Program-made: the position numbers and the translations under genes
Notes under the pieces: generated by a model
What the model was told of the DNA's origin: nothing
Seen by the model: only the letters and a program-made list of their open reading frames with translations
Database searches by the model: none
Assembly: GCA_947179485.1 (NCBI GenBank)
Contig: OX359245.1
Location: 71,411,067-71,475,066 of the forward strand
Source of the DNA: Allacma fusca
Lineage: Eukaryota > Arthropoda > Collembola > Symphypleona > Sminthuridae
DNA: 64,000 nt
Reading direction: 5' to 3'
Shown here: piece after piece, positions 14,418 through 25,365 of the stretch
Layout: each line of letters opens with the position of its first letter
Position numbering within the stretch: position 1 is the stretch's first letter

Positions 14418-16541
14418 TTAATTCGAAACCCTAGGGTTTGGTTCCAAAATATTCACAGCAAAACTCCCGCTTATGTCCTCACCGTTTAAATTTTCACAGT
14501 TGGAAGTTGCCCATATGAAGTGTGTCCACTTGTACTAAAAAGACAATAAAAAAAGCAGAAACTGAGTTCCAAATACTGATAATTTCAGTCCCCACAAATA
14601 TTTTAGAATTTAGATGGATACCTCTATTGGCAAATCATCAGGGTCTGTGGTGTCAAAAACGCGGGAAAATACGAGATTCGTATGACTCTCCCTTTCATGA
14701 CCTGACAGGAGTTGATAGTTTTGAATTAAATCAACCGCTGGCTTCCCAGCTTGAATTGAGTGAGAGTCCTGAAATTTTATAACATTTCAAAATCTATAAA
14801 TCTGTTCCTGGGATTCTTATGAAATATTCAGTATAAAAAATACAATGACAAAAAAAATACTCACGTCAAGATAAGGAACTCCTCGAAAAACTCCTCCCAC
14901 AATTAGATCAGCTCCATCCATTGTTCCACGATCGGAAATACCAAAGCCGATATATCCGGTCACATTTGCCGTCACATTGAAAAGTACAGTTTCTGTTTCA
15001 AAATCCACCGTCCAAGTCACTTGAAAGATATCGCTCAATTTTTCAGTGCGAGTGAAACCATCAGATGGCTTTGGTGTTGTGGAAATCGGGTCACTCGGGG
15101 TTGAACTTGAAGGAAGGTCTGTTGTGGACGGTGGTTCGGGTTCTGATGACGAATCTTCAGCAGGAAAGTTATAAAATTACGTAAAAGGATTTATTTTTAT
15201 CCTTTCAATCTGAATAGAATGTCCGTCTCTTAAACATCAATAACTCTTTGTATCGCAAACATCGTCTAATTTTAGACTTTTATCGTGCTCTTTTAACAAA
15301 GAGATACATTAATGGGGTAAAGCGCAACGCCCATACAAATTTTGTTTGTCATTTAGAGGTTAATTTTTGAAAATCGGCCTCTAAAAATGTAAAGAAAAAC
15401 GATTGCATTAATTTTACCTGTTGTTGTCGTAGGGACTTCTGGTGTCGCGGTACTTGTTGACTCTGTTGTTGTTTCAGCCGAAGTGGGGACTTCTGGTGTC
15501 GCGGTACTTGTTGATTCTGTTTCAAAGCTTGCCGTAGAAGTTGGGGGGCCCCCTACGACGGAAACATTATAAATATGGAATTAATAATTTGAAAACACAT
15601 ATAACTGAACCTAATAATATTATTAATTTGATTTAACCACCTGGAGGTTCCAATAAATTGACCCTAGTAGCTCCTCTCCCAGCTTCAGTGAAGTAATGGG
15701 GGTACGACGCTGTGGGTATGTCCGATGACACGTGAAATGCCCAGGTGAGGTACAAATACTTGTCCTATCAAAGCACAATTTATTAAAGGATTCCCTAAAA
15801 CAGTGTTATGAAAATGTCCGATTTTCTTCTAATAACAGCAAGGCATATTAAGATTCCAATGTTGGGGTTTTAAAGTCGGCCCTAAGGGAAAATAGTACGG
15901 ATAAGTTAATAGAACTTACCCGAATGACTACATCAGTCCCGGGATCTTTTGTATCCAGCTTCCTTGAGAACTTCAAAGTTGTAATGCCATTAGCTTCACT
16001 CCCATATAACAAAATCCAGTCTTGTACCAGATCAACAAGTGGGAGAGCACTGTACTTAAAATGACAATCCTGCAAGAACCCATTAATTGCAAGATGCATA
16101 AATATTTTAAACAAAGTGTTACTCAGAAATAAATATCATTTAGTGTAAGCTTGTTATCAAATATACAGAGGAGTCAGATTTAATTATAAATTGATCCCAT
16201 ACTGTAAAATATGTTGTCCCATTTTTCCAGACACCTCCAGTGATCACATCACTGGATGCTGTTTGTGCGGTTTCGGAGATCCCAAATGCAATCCAGCCCG
16301 TTGTCTCAACCTGAACTGTGAATGTAATACTGTCGTCCGAAAAAACTTCCCATTCGACATGATACTTCGGAGATAATTGTAACGATCTTTTAAAATTCAA
16401 TCTGTGCTCCGCAAGTTGTTGTGAATTTTTCAAATTCCTGGAATAGACTCCCAAAATTATGTTCAGGAGAATTACACTCACAAAAATGGTAGTTTGCATT
16501 TTTGATCGGAGTTTAAAATTTCTCATCCAGTGATGATACAA
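14418..16541 (-). CDS. Secreted protein with two DOMON domains (7 exons)
   Basis: I reconstruct seven exons with GT/AG ends in consistent phase: 16541(or 16499)-16203, 16069-15920, 15764-15641, 15552-15418, 15154-14865, 14768-14622 and 14534-14418 (stop TAA). Starting at the Met at 16499 gives a signal peptide (MQTTIFVSVILLNIILGVYS) and about 419 residues. Exons 1-3 encode DOMON domain 1 (TGWIAFGIS, SDVITGGVW, TYFT|DCHF, TTLKFSRKLDT). Exon 4 is a Thr/Ser/Pro/Glu linker containing two copies of ESTSTATPEVPT. Exons 5-7 encode DOMON domain 2 (YIGFGIS, LIVGGVF, TNLVFSRVFDTTDPDD) ending VNILEP, echoing VNLLEP in domain 1. DOMON domains bind haem or sugars and are found in the dopamine beta-hydroxylase/MOXD family. 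Here no copper monooxygenase domain or cytochrome b561 domain follows, so an extracellular binding role is inferred. Confidence 0.8.
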
Positions 16542-18171
16542 GTCTGTGAGGTTTGGCTCAGTGTAGTGGACTTAAAAAGGTAGTTTCAGGTAATTACTGA
16601 CGTATGACGGGATATCAAGTGCTTATCATAATCTCTTTCGTATCAAATTTTTACAATTACCAATGATTTCCAAAGAACTTAATTTTTATACTCGTAAGCA
16701 TTCCTGGTTTAATGGAATTAGTGACCTGTCGCTAAATTATAATTAATCGTTTTGATATTGTAAAATGATGCCGCACAGCCCCAATTCCTGGGAATGGTTT
16801 ACTTTTGACATTATATTTTACAAATGCATTTGACACTGTCAATATTACACATTGGGCTTAATTCATGCTTACTGATCGAGTTTATCATATGGGGGCTTAA
16901 TTTGTTGACAAAACCAGGGGCAATGTCGTCGCACATTTTTATATCTGCATAATTGAGCAAGTGTAAATATTACCATTTATATCATTTATTTGTATGAATC
17001 TATTGCTACACCTTTGTGTAATTATATATTTTGTAAGAATTTTGTACGTGTAAAGGATCTGTGCTGAACTAAATTAACATACAGTGGACCCTTTGAACAA
17101 ATTGTTTATGTAATTTCGTTTATTTTGGTGAATTATCAAATATTAAACTCTGCCTATTTAAATGCCTTTATATATATATTGAGCAGATTTTGACTCATAA
17201 ACGTTTGCACTTACAAGGCAAAGAAGCGATATTGTGGTAAATTCGTATCAAATTCAGTTGTGATGAGGGGCAGAGTGGGTTCGTATCAGTAAAAACCTTC
17301 ATAATTAAATCCTCCGTGCAATAAAATATTAGCCACTACACTACGGCTTAGGGAATTTTCCGAAGGAGTCTCAAGGAGAATGCCGAACTTTAAATTAATA
17401 CATTTTTCTTAATCTAATCGCAAGTGAACTGGAAGATTTTTAATTTTTATCCTGTCGAGCTAGGGGAAATGAAATCTCTTGAGATCTGAAACTTGATAAC
17501 ATACAAAATTGAAGTAACCCAGTAAGTAGCAGATACATAATAGCACAAGCTATAAATTCCTATCCAATGTGCATACTTAGATCAATTTAATTTCATTAAA
17601 ATTATTATTGGTTTCGGGATCATAAATAATATCTTACGTAAGTTTGACTTTGAGTTGACAAGTCAATCAATAATAACTCATTCTGATGATTTTATGATCA
17701 TAAATCTAATATTTAGCTAGTTGGGATTGTCAGAATAGCTGAAAATACTAAATAAAATCTAAAATTATAATAAATATTAACGTTGCTTAGCAATCCTTTA
17801 TACTAATTTGAAAGTGATTGTCATGATGGTGGCAGTCGTCATTTATGTACATGACATATTGAAGCATAGCGGTTCATTTTTTTTCATTCTTTAAAAAAAT
17901 GCGTAGATTTTTATTTTAAAGAAATTATTATTTTTTGCTTAAATGAAAGAAATATATTATGAACAGCTATTCTTTTTTAAAATGTTTTTTGTTTACTTGG
18001 ACAGGCTTAAGTTACAGTAACCAAGTGAGTCTTACTGCTACTTAATCCAGTTCAAATCAACACAAAAGAATGCCATTTTAGATTACAAAGCAGAAAAATT
18101 TAAAAAAGAGAAAAGAAATACCAATAATAATATCTTGCATATTGGAATGTGTATGGTTAATTCGAATCAAC
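16542..18171. other. Intergenic, no gene recognised
   Basis: Very AT-rich sequence, including a short TA repeat near 17170 and T-rich tracts at about 17870-18000. No coding exon, RNA gene or mobile element could be supported. Confidence 0.45.
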
Positions 18172-18603
18172 TACCACTTGCTTATTGTGTACGCCTTTGA
18201 ATATTAGTAATTACAGTTTGGCTAATATGGTCAGTCATCATATTTTAACCACCGCGATTAAATTCTAACTTTGGAATGGAGAGTACATAAGTAGAGTATA
18301 AGGGTAACTTTGGGGTCCACCAACACGTGTCAGACATACAATTAATTAAAATAATGAAGCTATATTGAAAGCGTTCTGGATTATTAAAAAATACCCTTTC
18401 CTGGTCAAAAATCGAGTAAATAATCAATTTTTGTAAGCCAAGATTGAAAGTTTCACGTCCATGTGAATAAAATCTCCAAAACGTAGTCTACGATCACTCG
18501 CATTTACTTGACTGACTCATTTAACCATACTAATAATAATAATTACCCCGCTCAATTATCCACTGTGTACACCTTGGAATATTTAGTAAAATGTGGCTAA
18601 TAT
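18172..18603. repeat. Tandem duplication, unit about 370 bp (copy 1 and start of copy 2)
   Basis: Copy 1 starts near 18172 (ttattgtgtacgcctttgaa...ggctaatatggtcagtcatc). A diverged copy 2 starts near 18551 (ccactgtgtacaccttggaa...ggctaatat) and is cut at 18603 by the LTR element. It resumes at 27634 (atatgatcagtcatc...). The two halves of copy 2 flanking the element align in order to copy 1. Confidence 0.8.
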
Positions 18604-19123
18604 TATTAAGGTCAAGTTGAGGTCACTCCATTTGAGTAACTTTCCAAGCTTGACTAATTATGAATCGTGCTAAAAATGTAATTAATTGGATGAAAGCAAT
18701 TAATAAAAGTCTCAAATGTAATCCAGACAATTATTGAATGAAACAACCCGAAGGCTGATTGTTTATTCAAAATGAAACTGAAAACGAAATGATAATTACT
18801 TCAACAATAACTTCAGAAACTTAAAAATAGAACAAAAGGGGAATCTCAGAGGATTCTAAAAATCAAACAGAAAGGAATAACTCTCAGTCTAAGACTGAAG
18901 TTCGCAAATAAGATTTGCACACACTTTAACACTGTCGTGTGTGATTCATACATCATTACATCATTTCATAAGATGAGACGCGTCCAAAAGTGGAGCGTGA
19001 GAAGTCCCTCGTCAGGGATTCTTTACTCTGCTCTAGACGCAGCTAGAGCTGACCTTTAACACTAATAACAATTTTATTACTTGACTAAAATCACTTCTTA
19101 CAACTATGTATGTATACCTTACA
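18604..19123 (-). repeat. 3' LTR of element 1
   Basis: This 520-bp direct repeat matches 27114-27633 at all but one base (A at 19114 versus G at 27624). In element orientation it begins TGTAAGG and ends CCTTAATA, a short imperfect inverted repeat. It is flanked by ATAT. Confidence 0.95.
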
Positions 19124-19487
19124 TCCCGGGGTCCGGGAAAAACATTTTGTCCTCAAAATGTGAACAATTTTATAATGAATAAAATATAAATGACCAAAAT
19201 TATGTCAAAAATTATACCATGATAAGTACTGGTAAGTACAATCCTGAAAATGATAGAGTAGATAGTCACAGCAAGAGAAAAGAGAGACAAAGATTGATTT
19301 TGTATTTTTCATCTATACGTACACTTGATAATTTACAAGGAAGGCATTATCAAGTTTGCTTCACTACGGGAAGCCACTTAAAACTATGACAATTTGAATA
19401 ATTTCATAATTCTAAGCACTAAATGCACTGACTAAAATATTTTTAACACCACACTTTTATATACACAAGGCACTTTATTGATGAAAT

Positions 19488-21383
19488 TCAATAAGCACGG
19501 GGGAAGGTAACAACGGGAGCAGGATGCTGGGCGTTGTTATTTTCTTCAGGAGTTGACACGAAGACGGCCTGCTGGAGGTGTCCGTGTTGACGCGAAGAAG
19601 TGCGGCGGTAACGGTAACAACCGTAAATGATTAAAAGTAAACCAAAAAGAGTAAAGAAAACAATACCAGTTATGGAGAAAATTCTGAATTCCAAATTATA
19701 ATCACCGGTGCCGAGGCCAACTTCAAATTGAGGGGTTGGAATGACGGCAGGGATGACTGGAAGTTTAAAAGACTGCTCTTGTGCAGTCGGAGGGGCTGGA
19801 GTAGCTTTGGTGGACTTTACGACGTCTTCAAGGTTGAAAGTTTTAGGGTCGGCAATCATCATGAGTTGGAGTAGCTTGAAATCTTGTATAGCTTGTTCCA
19901 TGGGAGACAAGGTCACGTTAGGGCTGAAATTAACACTTTCACTCGCACTAGTAACATCTTCTTTGAGAAGTTGATGTGGAGAAAGATTTTGATTGAAGGT
20001 ATTAGAAGGCGAAGGCACAAAATCAAGCACTTTAGAAATTACGGGAGGAGCAAGCACAAAACCGGCTCCAAGAGCCATCACTTTTAATGCATTAGCACGC
20101 TTTTTCTTATTTATGTCAGTGAGAAAAGGATTTGGGGCAACTTTAGAATGAAGTGTGTTAATACTTACTGACCTTTGAGGAGGAATTACCAACTTTTGGT
20201 TGGAAAGAGCCTGTTGCTTGTTCATTTTGGAGAGACTGAATCCATGTGTGAGGGATGGTAAGCTGTTCCATCCTCCGGGCGGGGGTAGTGGGGCCGCTCC
20301 GCCGGAGCAGATGAGGAAGAAAACACAGAGCGTGGTGAACTTTGTGGAGAGGCCACAAATTCTCCTCTGTCGTTTAGCAGGAACTGTTGAGACATATGTG
20401 ACTGAGTCATCGGAGGAGTCCCCGGAAGGTGGGACGATGATTCCCGGTGATGAGGCGGATTCTCCGAAGAGAGCGGAGGCCGGCTCATCAAGCTCGTTGT
20501 GGAAGAAACTGTCGTGGACGGAAGTCCCGAACGGAGCACTTCGAAGGAGGGAAGGCGATATGCAGGAGACTCGTTCCGCACGCGAATTGGATCGCTTTGA
20601 GCGGGTCGGATTAATGACAGGTTTTTGAACTGACACTGGGGGTGAGTCACTGTTGGGGTGGAAAAATCTTGACACGCCGGAGGTACCGGGGTGGGGTGAA
20701 TCTCTGGCGGAACTACTAAAAACTGAGCTCGCGAGTGACTCGGAGCTGACATTTGAATAGGCGGGCGACTGTGGCAATGATACTTCGCGTTTGTTAAAGG
20801 ACTCGAGGTAGGGAGCAACTTCCGTTGTTTCGGAACTGCCTTGAGATGCTCGAGTGTTGACTGGGTAAAAACTTCGATATGGATTTGAGGGTCCACTAAA
20901 ATCACTGGAGTGGACAGAACGAATTCCGCTGGAGAATCCCTCATTTGATGTAACAATTGTTTCCATGTTATAGCCTGGCGGTACGCTGCCGCACAATAAG
21001 CACCTCTCAATTGATCTATGAGCAAAGGCACAGCACTGGGTAACACAAGTCCCAGGGCGACGTGACGAAAAATTCAGGAGTAGATGGGAACTGAACAATC
21101 CGTTGCAGCAATGACTTGTCCAGTTGCATCCGAAAACTGAAGGGGAAAAATTTTTACAATACACTCGGCCACCGGACAATAAACTGGGATATTGGAGGGC
21201 GTAGGGAGTGTAACCGAAGCTAACTGCGACCAAGGGTTCTCTCCTAATTTGAAAATTGGCCTGAATCCCAGCGTAGTCATAGGAGTCAGTTGGCCTTGGA
21301 GAGTCGGATATTGCGGGGGTGCTGGAGAGTTGGGGGATGAAGAATTCATGACGATGCATGTGTAAAACGACACAGTAGGGCAA
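19488..21383 (-). CDS. Env-like ORF of element 1
   Basis: This 631-codon frame follows pol and overlaps its last codons slightly. The C-terminal half looks like a membrane glycoprotein. A hydrophobic signal-like segment lies at about residues 345-365, just after a basic KRQRR motif. A second basic KKKR precedes a small-residue hydrophobic stretch at about 428-450. There are NVT/NFS-type glycosylation sites, a strong transmembrane helix at about 564-590 and a short basic tail. This fits an insect retrovirus-type envelope made from a spliced RNA. The N-terminal 330 residues are Ser/Pro-rich, overlap another open frame and may not be translated from this frame. I cannot assign it to a named envelope family by sequence alone. 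Confidence 0.6.
   Translation of the reverse strand: MPYCVVLHMHRHEFFIPQLSSTPAISDSPRPTDSYDYAGIQANFQIRREPLVAVSFGYTPYALQYPSLLSGGRVYCKNFSPSVFGCNWTSHCCNGLFSSHLLLNFSSRRPGTCVTQCCAFAHRSIERCLLCGSVPPGYNMETIVTSNEGFSSGIRSVHSSDFSGPSNPYRSFYPVNTRASQGSSETTEVAPYLESFNKREVSLPQSPAYSNVSSESLASSVFSSSARDSPHPGTSGVSRFFHPNSDSPPVSVQKPVINPTRSKRSNSRAERVSCISPSLLRSAPFGTSVHDSFFHNELDEPASALFGESASSPGIIVPPSGDSSDDSVTYVSTVPAKRQRRICGLSTKFTTLCVFFLICSGGAAPLPPPGGWNSLPSLTHGFSLSKMNKQQALSNQKLVIPPQRSVSINTLHSKVAPNPFLTDINKKKRANALKVMALGAGFVLAPPVISKVLDFVPSPSNTFNQNLSPHQLLKEDVTSASESVNFSPNVTLSPMEQAIQDFKLLQLMMIADPKTFNLEDVVKSTKATPAPPTAQEQSFKLPVIPAVIPTPQFEVGLGTGDYNLEFRIFSITGIVFFTLFGLLLIIYGCYRYRRTSSRQHGHLQQAVFVSTPEENNNAQHPAPVVTFPRAY
20222..21373 (-). 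other. Overlapping alternate frame in the env region, split by one TGA
   Basis: A second minus-strand frame runs 21373-20222 with a single TGA at 21076-21074. The part after the stop has protein-like composition (for example YCAAAYRQAITWKQLLHQM near its start) and then becomes Pro/Ser-rich. It overlaps the N-terminal half of the 631-codon frame. Either one frame is a shadow, or this is a separate small ORF between pol and env, or the region is dual-coding. Its composition in the first 100 codons looks at least as natural as the competing frame. Confidence 0.35.
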
Positions 21384-21405
21384 CTAAAGTAAGTATAGCA
21401 AAAAT

Positions 21406-24400
21406 TTATACACGTTTGGCTTTATCAATCAATCGCTGAGATTTTCGCACCGGAAGTGGGAGTTTCGATGGAGACGAAACTTTGGATAAAACTGGAACAC
21501 GAGTTGCACTATCAGAAGATGATGATGGAGTGGAAATGTCAGGAGAGTCGGAGGAGTGAAAATGACTGAGCCAAGAGTTAAACTCATCTTGGTCATCACT
21601 TGTGTATACATACTCAGGGTGTATTATACCATTACCTAAATCTAAACTTATAAGCTTGAGCTGTGAAAGATGACACCGGACATTAGGTCGCAACCTTTGA
21701 GAAGGGAATGTTAAAACTAGCTTAGCATTATTGTTCTTATCTATACTTACAATTGTATAGGGGCCTATCCACCTACAGAGTAATTTATCGGAAAGACCAA
21801 CTTTACGCTGTGGTAAGTAAAATCTAACGTGGGAACCAACTTTATATTCAAAGGGTCTGTATTGCGCATCAAATTTTTCCTTGGCCTGAATCTGAGCTTT
21901 GCGAATTAATTGAGCAATTCGCTGATGCATAATTTTTACTTGATTCGGACTCAACTGAGTAATACTTAAAAGGGAATTAGGGATCGAGTTTAGCATGGGA
22001 GCTGGAGGCTGGCGCCCGAAAAATGCTTGGAAAGGGGAAATTTTTGTAACTGAATGCTCACTGGTATTGTAAGCAGCAATTACATATGGAACATATACGT
22101 CCCAATTATCTTGATTATCTGAAACAAACTTACTAAGCATTATTGCTAAAGTTTGGTTCACTCTTTCCACGGCTCCATGAGACCGGGGGTGAAAGGGCAC
22201 ACTAAAATTATGAGTAATGTTAAACTGTTGTGTTAACGTTTGCACAACTGCCGACTTAAATTCAGCGGCACCATCAGAAATTAATGTGGACATGCCTGGA
22301 AAAGTTAAAATAAATTGTTCGAGATGCATGGAAACATTCGCAGCATCTTTGACAGGAAGCAATGAAACATGAACCCATTTTGTAAACAAGTCAGTTAAAA
22401 CTAACACATATTTATTACCTCTAGGGGTTTCTTTAAAGGGGCCTAACAAATCCATCGCGTAAGTACTAGCGGGGATTTTTATGGGAATTATTTTAAGACT
22501 GTCCATCCGTAGACGAGTCTGATGTTGGCGACTTTGGCACTCGGGGCATTGGGAGCAATGCTTAAAAGTGTCCGCGGTCATGGATCGCCACCAATAATAG
22601 GGACGAATCCTTGCCAAACATCTACGAAAACTGAGATGACCTGCTAAGGGATGATTATGGGCATTATGTAATAATGTGGGAATCAAGGCCTTAGGTACTA
22701 AAAGTAAATTAGGTTGCCTAGGATTAAACTGAATGAAATATACACCATCACTGTTGGAAGTAACTTTTGAGCGCTTTTTTGTTAATAATCGCTGCAAAAC
22801 AGGATCAATTGCTTGAGCATGTTTCAAGTCGTCAGGATTAATTAACGGATCAAAAGGAGTAATGAGAGAGGAATTAAAACCGGGTAGAATCAAATCCTCC
22901 TCAGATTGTTTATCACTAGACAGTGCATACGGACAACGGGAGACGCCATCCACATTCCTGTGGAGAGAGCCTTTTTTATAACGTATCACATACCTATACT
23001 CCTGTAATATTATAGACATTTTTGTAAGTCTAGCAGTAGGGTCACGCTGACACTTTAAAAAGCATAATGCATGATGGTCAGTAACAATTGTAAAAGGCTT
23101 TAAAAATAAAAATTCACGTAACTTTTTCGTGGAAAATACAACAGCAAGACACTCTTTCTCAGTGACACTCCAATTTTTCTCCGTAGGAGTGAGTGCACGA
23201 GAGACATAATAAACGGGATGCTCTCCATCCTCAAACTGTTGGTGGAGAATCCCTGCAATTGCAAGGTTGCTCGAATCCGTGTACAATAAACATGGACGAT
23301 TCTCATCATAATGTCTCAACACAGGGGCTTTACACACTGCCTGTTTGAGATTTTCAAAGGACTCATCACAATCCTTGGACCAATGGTACAAAGAATGTTT
23401 TTTGAGTAAGCTCTGCAATGGAGCTGCAATCTGAGCAAAGCCTAAAATAAATCTTCGGTAATAACCTATAGTGCCCAAAAATTTTCTAAGAGTATCTAAA
23501 TTATTGGGCTTCGGCTGGCGCATTATAGCAGCCACTTTAGCCGGTTCCGTTGTTAATCCTTGTTGGGTCAAATAAAATCCGAAAATAATATGTTCTTGCA
23601 TAGCAAAATTACATTTCCAGGGACTGAGTCGAAAATTAACTCGGGATAAAGCTTGAAAAACTAATTCAAGGGCGACTAAATGAGAAGGAAAATCACGACT
23701 GTATGGAATTATATCATCTATATATGATACAGCATGTGTATAGCGTAAGCGTCCCAAAGTTGCTATAGCTAACTTTTGGAAATAAGCCGGAGCATTTTTG
23801 AGACCGAAACAAACGCGGAGATACATATATATACCAAATTCTGTAATAATAGCGCATAAATGCCTATCATCAGGATGAATCAGAGCCTGATAATAGCCGC
23901 TAAATAAATCCAAGGGGGAAAAATATTTTGCATGTCGGAGCTGGAAAAGTAAATCATCAATGCGGGGGAGAGGAAATAACTCATCTTTAGTGATTTTGTT
24001 CAATTTGGTAAAATCACACACTAATCTCCATTTATTTAACTTTTGGCGAACTAAAAACACTGGGGTTGAATAATTGGAAGACTCACACGGGACTATAATA
24101 TTAGCCTGTATGAGTTTGTCAAGTTCACTTTTTAATATTTCACGTTCAAGGGGGCTTAATCTATACGGTTTGGACTGAACTGGAATATCCGAGTTCAACT
24201 GTATACGCATAGGAGGAAGAATGCAAGCCTGTAAATCATTAATGATCCATGCAAAAAGATAAGAATACCGATTTAAAAGTTGAATAATAGCATGACGCTG
24301 GTCTGGGGTAAGCTGAGAATTAATATTGATAACTGAAAGTTGTTCAGTAGTCAATGGTTTAATTTCAGAGGGAATAACTGGGACAGAAGAGAGGGCTTGA

Positions 24401-25365
24401 ACAAACTCATACCGTTGTGAGTAACCTAAAATTGTGCCTGCAACAATAAGTTGAGGAGAGCGAGACACATTGGAAGCCAATAAAACATTTTTACTATGGT
24501 TGATGACAGGAGGAAAAATAACCTGAAGTTGTTTTTCTACTGTAGGGTTGGGAATGAATGCACATGAATGAGTGGAATTCATATCTGTGGTTGGAATGTA
24601 CATTTGACGTCGAGGGGGAAGGTTAATAGTAAACAAGGACTTCACTGGTAATGAACATCCACATTCCACTGAGCACACTTCATTGTATGCATGACTACGA
24701 AGATAATGGGTCACTTGTGAATTATACATAATACTACGACTAACATCTACAACTAATGTGTATTGTTTGAGAAATGCACACCCTAAAATGAATGAGGGGG
24801 TGAGAGTATCTAACACATGAGCTGTAGTTGTGTAATTAATATTATCCAACTTAAAACACAAAATTACTACACTGGAAGTTTTAAGTTTGGTTTTGTCAGC
24901 GGTCATAATATGACAGGGAGGGCCTGGCAAAATTTTACTCTCAGCTGGCACTGCACTTCGTAAAATTAAAGTATGTGTAGCACCAGTATCAACTAAAGCA
25001 TCAATTGTCACTGAGGTAAAATAGCACATGATGTAGGGGCAATGTGTAGCACTCAAAACATTTACAGAGGGTAAGTAATCTGTGGGTATGACTGTAGAGT
25101 GGGATTTGCTTGAACTTGCTGGGGAACTGCAGCCTGTTGAGGAGGCGCAAAAGCAAGTTCTACTCTTTGAACATTCTGACGATTGTTGGGATTGTAATTG
25201 TTGTTGCGGCGGTAATTGTTGTTTGGGTAATTCCGTTGGCCATTGTTGCGGTTCTGGAATTGTTGTCGATTTTGATTGTTTTGGGGACCCTGGTGCTGAT
25301 TGTTGGGTCCCCTCTGCCCATTTCCCGACCGGCAGTCGCGAGCAAAATGACCAAATTTGTTGCAA
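21406..25365 (-). CDS. pol: Pol polyprotein of element 1 (protease-RT-RNase H-integrase)
   Basis: About 1,319 codons, uninterrupted. Domains in order: aspartic protease (LVDTGATHTLI, about residue 127); reverse transcriptase with YIDD (about 546); RNase H (LLYTDSSNLAIAG about 695, TDHHALCFL); integrase HHCC zinc domain (HNHPLAGHLSF...CSQCPEC, about 900-935); DDE core (MDLLGPF about 970, ISDGAAEF about 1030, GAVERVNQ about 1065); and a GPY/F-type C-terminal module (WIGPYTIVSIDKNNN). The order is that of Ty3/gypsy. Its frame is -1 relative to gag and overlaps it by about 300 bp, so expression by -1 frameshifting is likely, although I did not find a canonical heptamer. All key catalytic residues are visible. 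Confidence 0.95.
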   Translation of the reverse strand: MQQIWSFCSRLPVGKWAEGTQQSAPGSPKQSKSTTIPEPQQWPTELPKQQLPPQQQLQSQQSSECSKSRTCFCASSTGCSSPASSSKSHSTVIPTDYLPSVNVLSATHCPYIMCYFTSVTIDALVDTGATHTLILRSAVPAESKILPGPPCHIMTADKTKLKTSSVVILCFKLDNINYTTTAHVLDTLTPSFILGCAFLKQYTLVVDVSRSIMYNSQVTHYLRSHAYNEVCSVECGCSLPVKSLFTINLPPRRQMYIPTTDMNSTHSCAFIPNPTVEKQLQVIFPPVINHSKNVLLASNVSRSPQLIVAGTILGYSQRYEFVQALSSVPVIPSEIKPLTTEQLSVININSQLTPDQRHAIIQLLNRYSYLFAWIINDLQACILPPMRIQLNSDIPVQSKPYRLSPLEREILKSELDKLIQANIIVPCESSNYSTPVFLVRQKLNKWRLVCDFTKLNKITKDELFPLPRIDDLLFQLRHAKYFSPLDLFSGYYQALIHPDDRHLCAIITEFGIYMYLRVCFGLKNAPAYFQKLAIATLGRLRYTHAVSYIDDIIPYSRDFPSHLVALELVFQALSRVNFRLSPWKCNFAMQEHIIFGFYLTQQGLTTEPAKVAAIMRQPKPNNLDTLRKFLGTIGYYRRFILGFAQIAAPLQSLLKKHSLYHWSKDCDESFENLKQAVCKAPVLRHYDENRPCLLYTDSSNLAIAGILHQQFEDGEHPVYYVSRALTPTEKNWSVTEKECLAVVFSTKKLREFLFLKPFTIVTDHHALCFLKCQRDPTARLTKMSIILQEYRYVIRYKKGSLHRNVDGVSRCPYALSSDKQSEEDLILPGFNSSLITPFDPLINPDDLKHAQAIDPVLQRLLTKKRSKVTSNSDGVYFIQFNPRQPNLLLVPKALIPTLLHNAHNHPLAGHLSFRRCLARIRPYYWWRSMTADTFKHCSQCPECQSRQHQTRLRMDSLKIIPIKIPASTYAMDLLGPFKETPRGNKYVLVLTDLFTKWVHVSLLPVKDAANVSMHLEQFILTFPGMSTLISDGAAEFKSAVVQTLTQQFNITHNFSVPFHPRSHGAVERVNQTLAIMLSKFVSDNQDNWDVYVPYVIAAYNTSEHSVTKISPFQAFFGRQPPAPMLNSIPNSLLSITQLSPNQVKIMHQRIAQLIRKAQIQAKEKFDAQYRPFEYKVGSHVRFYLPQRKVGLSDKLLCRWIGPYTIVSIDKNNNAKLVLTFPSQRLRPNVRCHLSQLKLISLDLGNGIIHPEYVYTSDDQDEFNSWLSHFHSSDSPDISTPSSSSDSATRVPVLSKVSSPSKLPLPVRKSQRLIDKAKRV

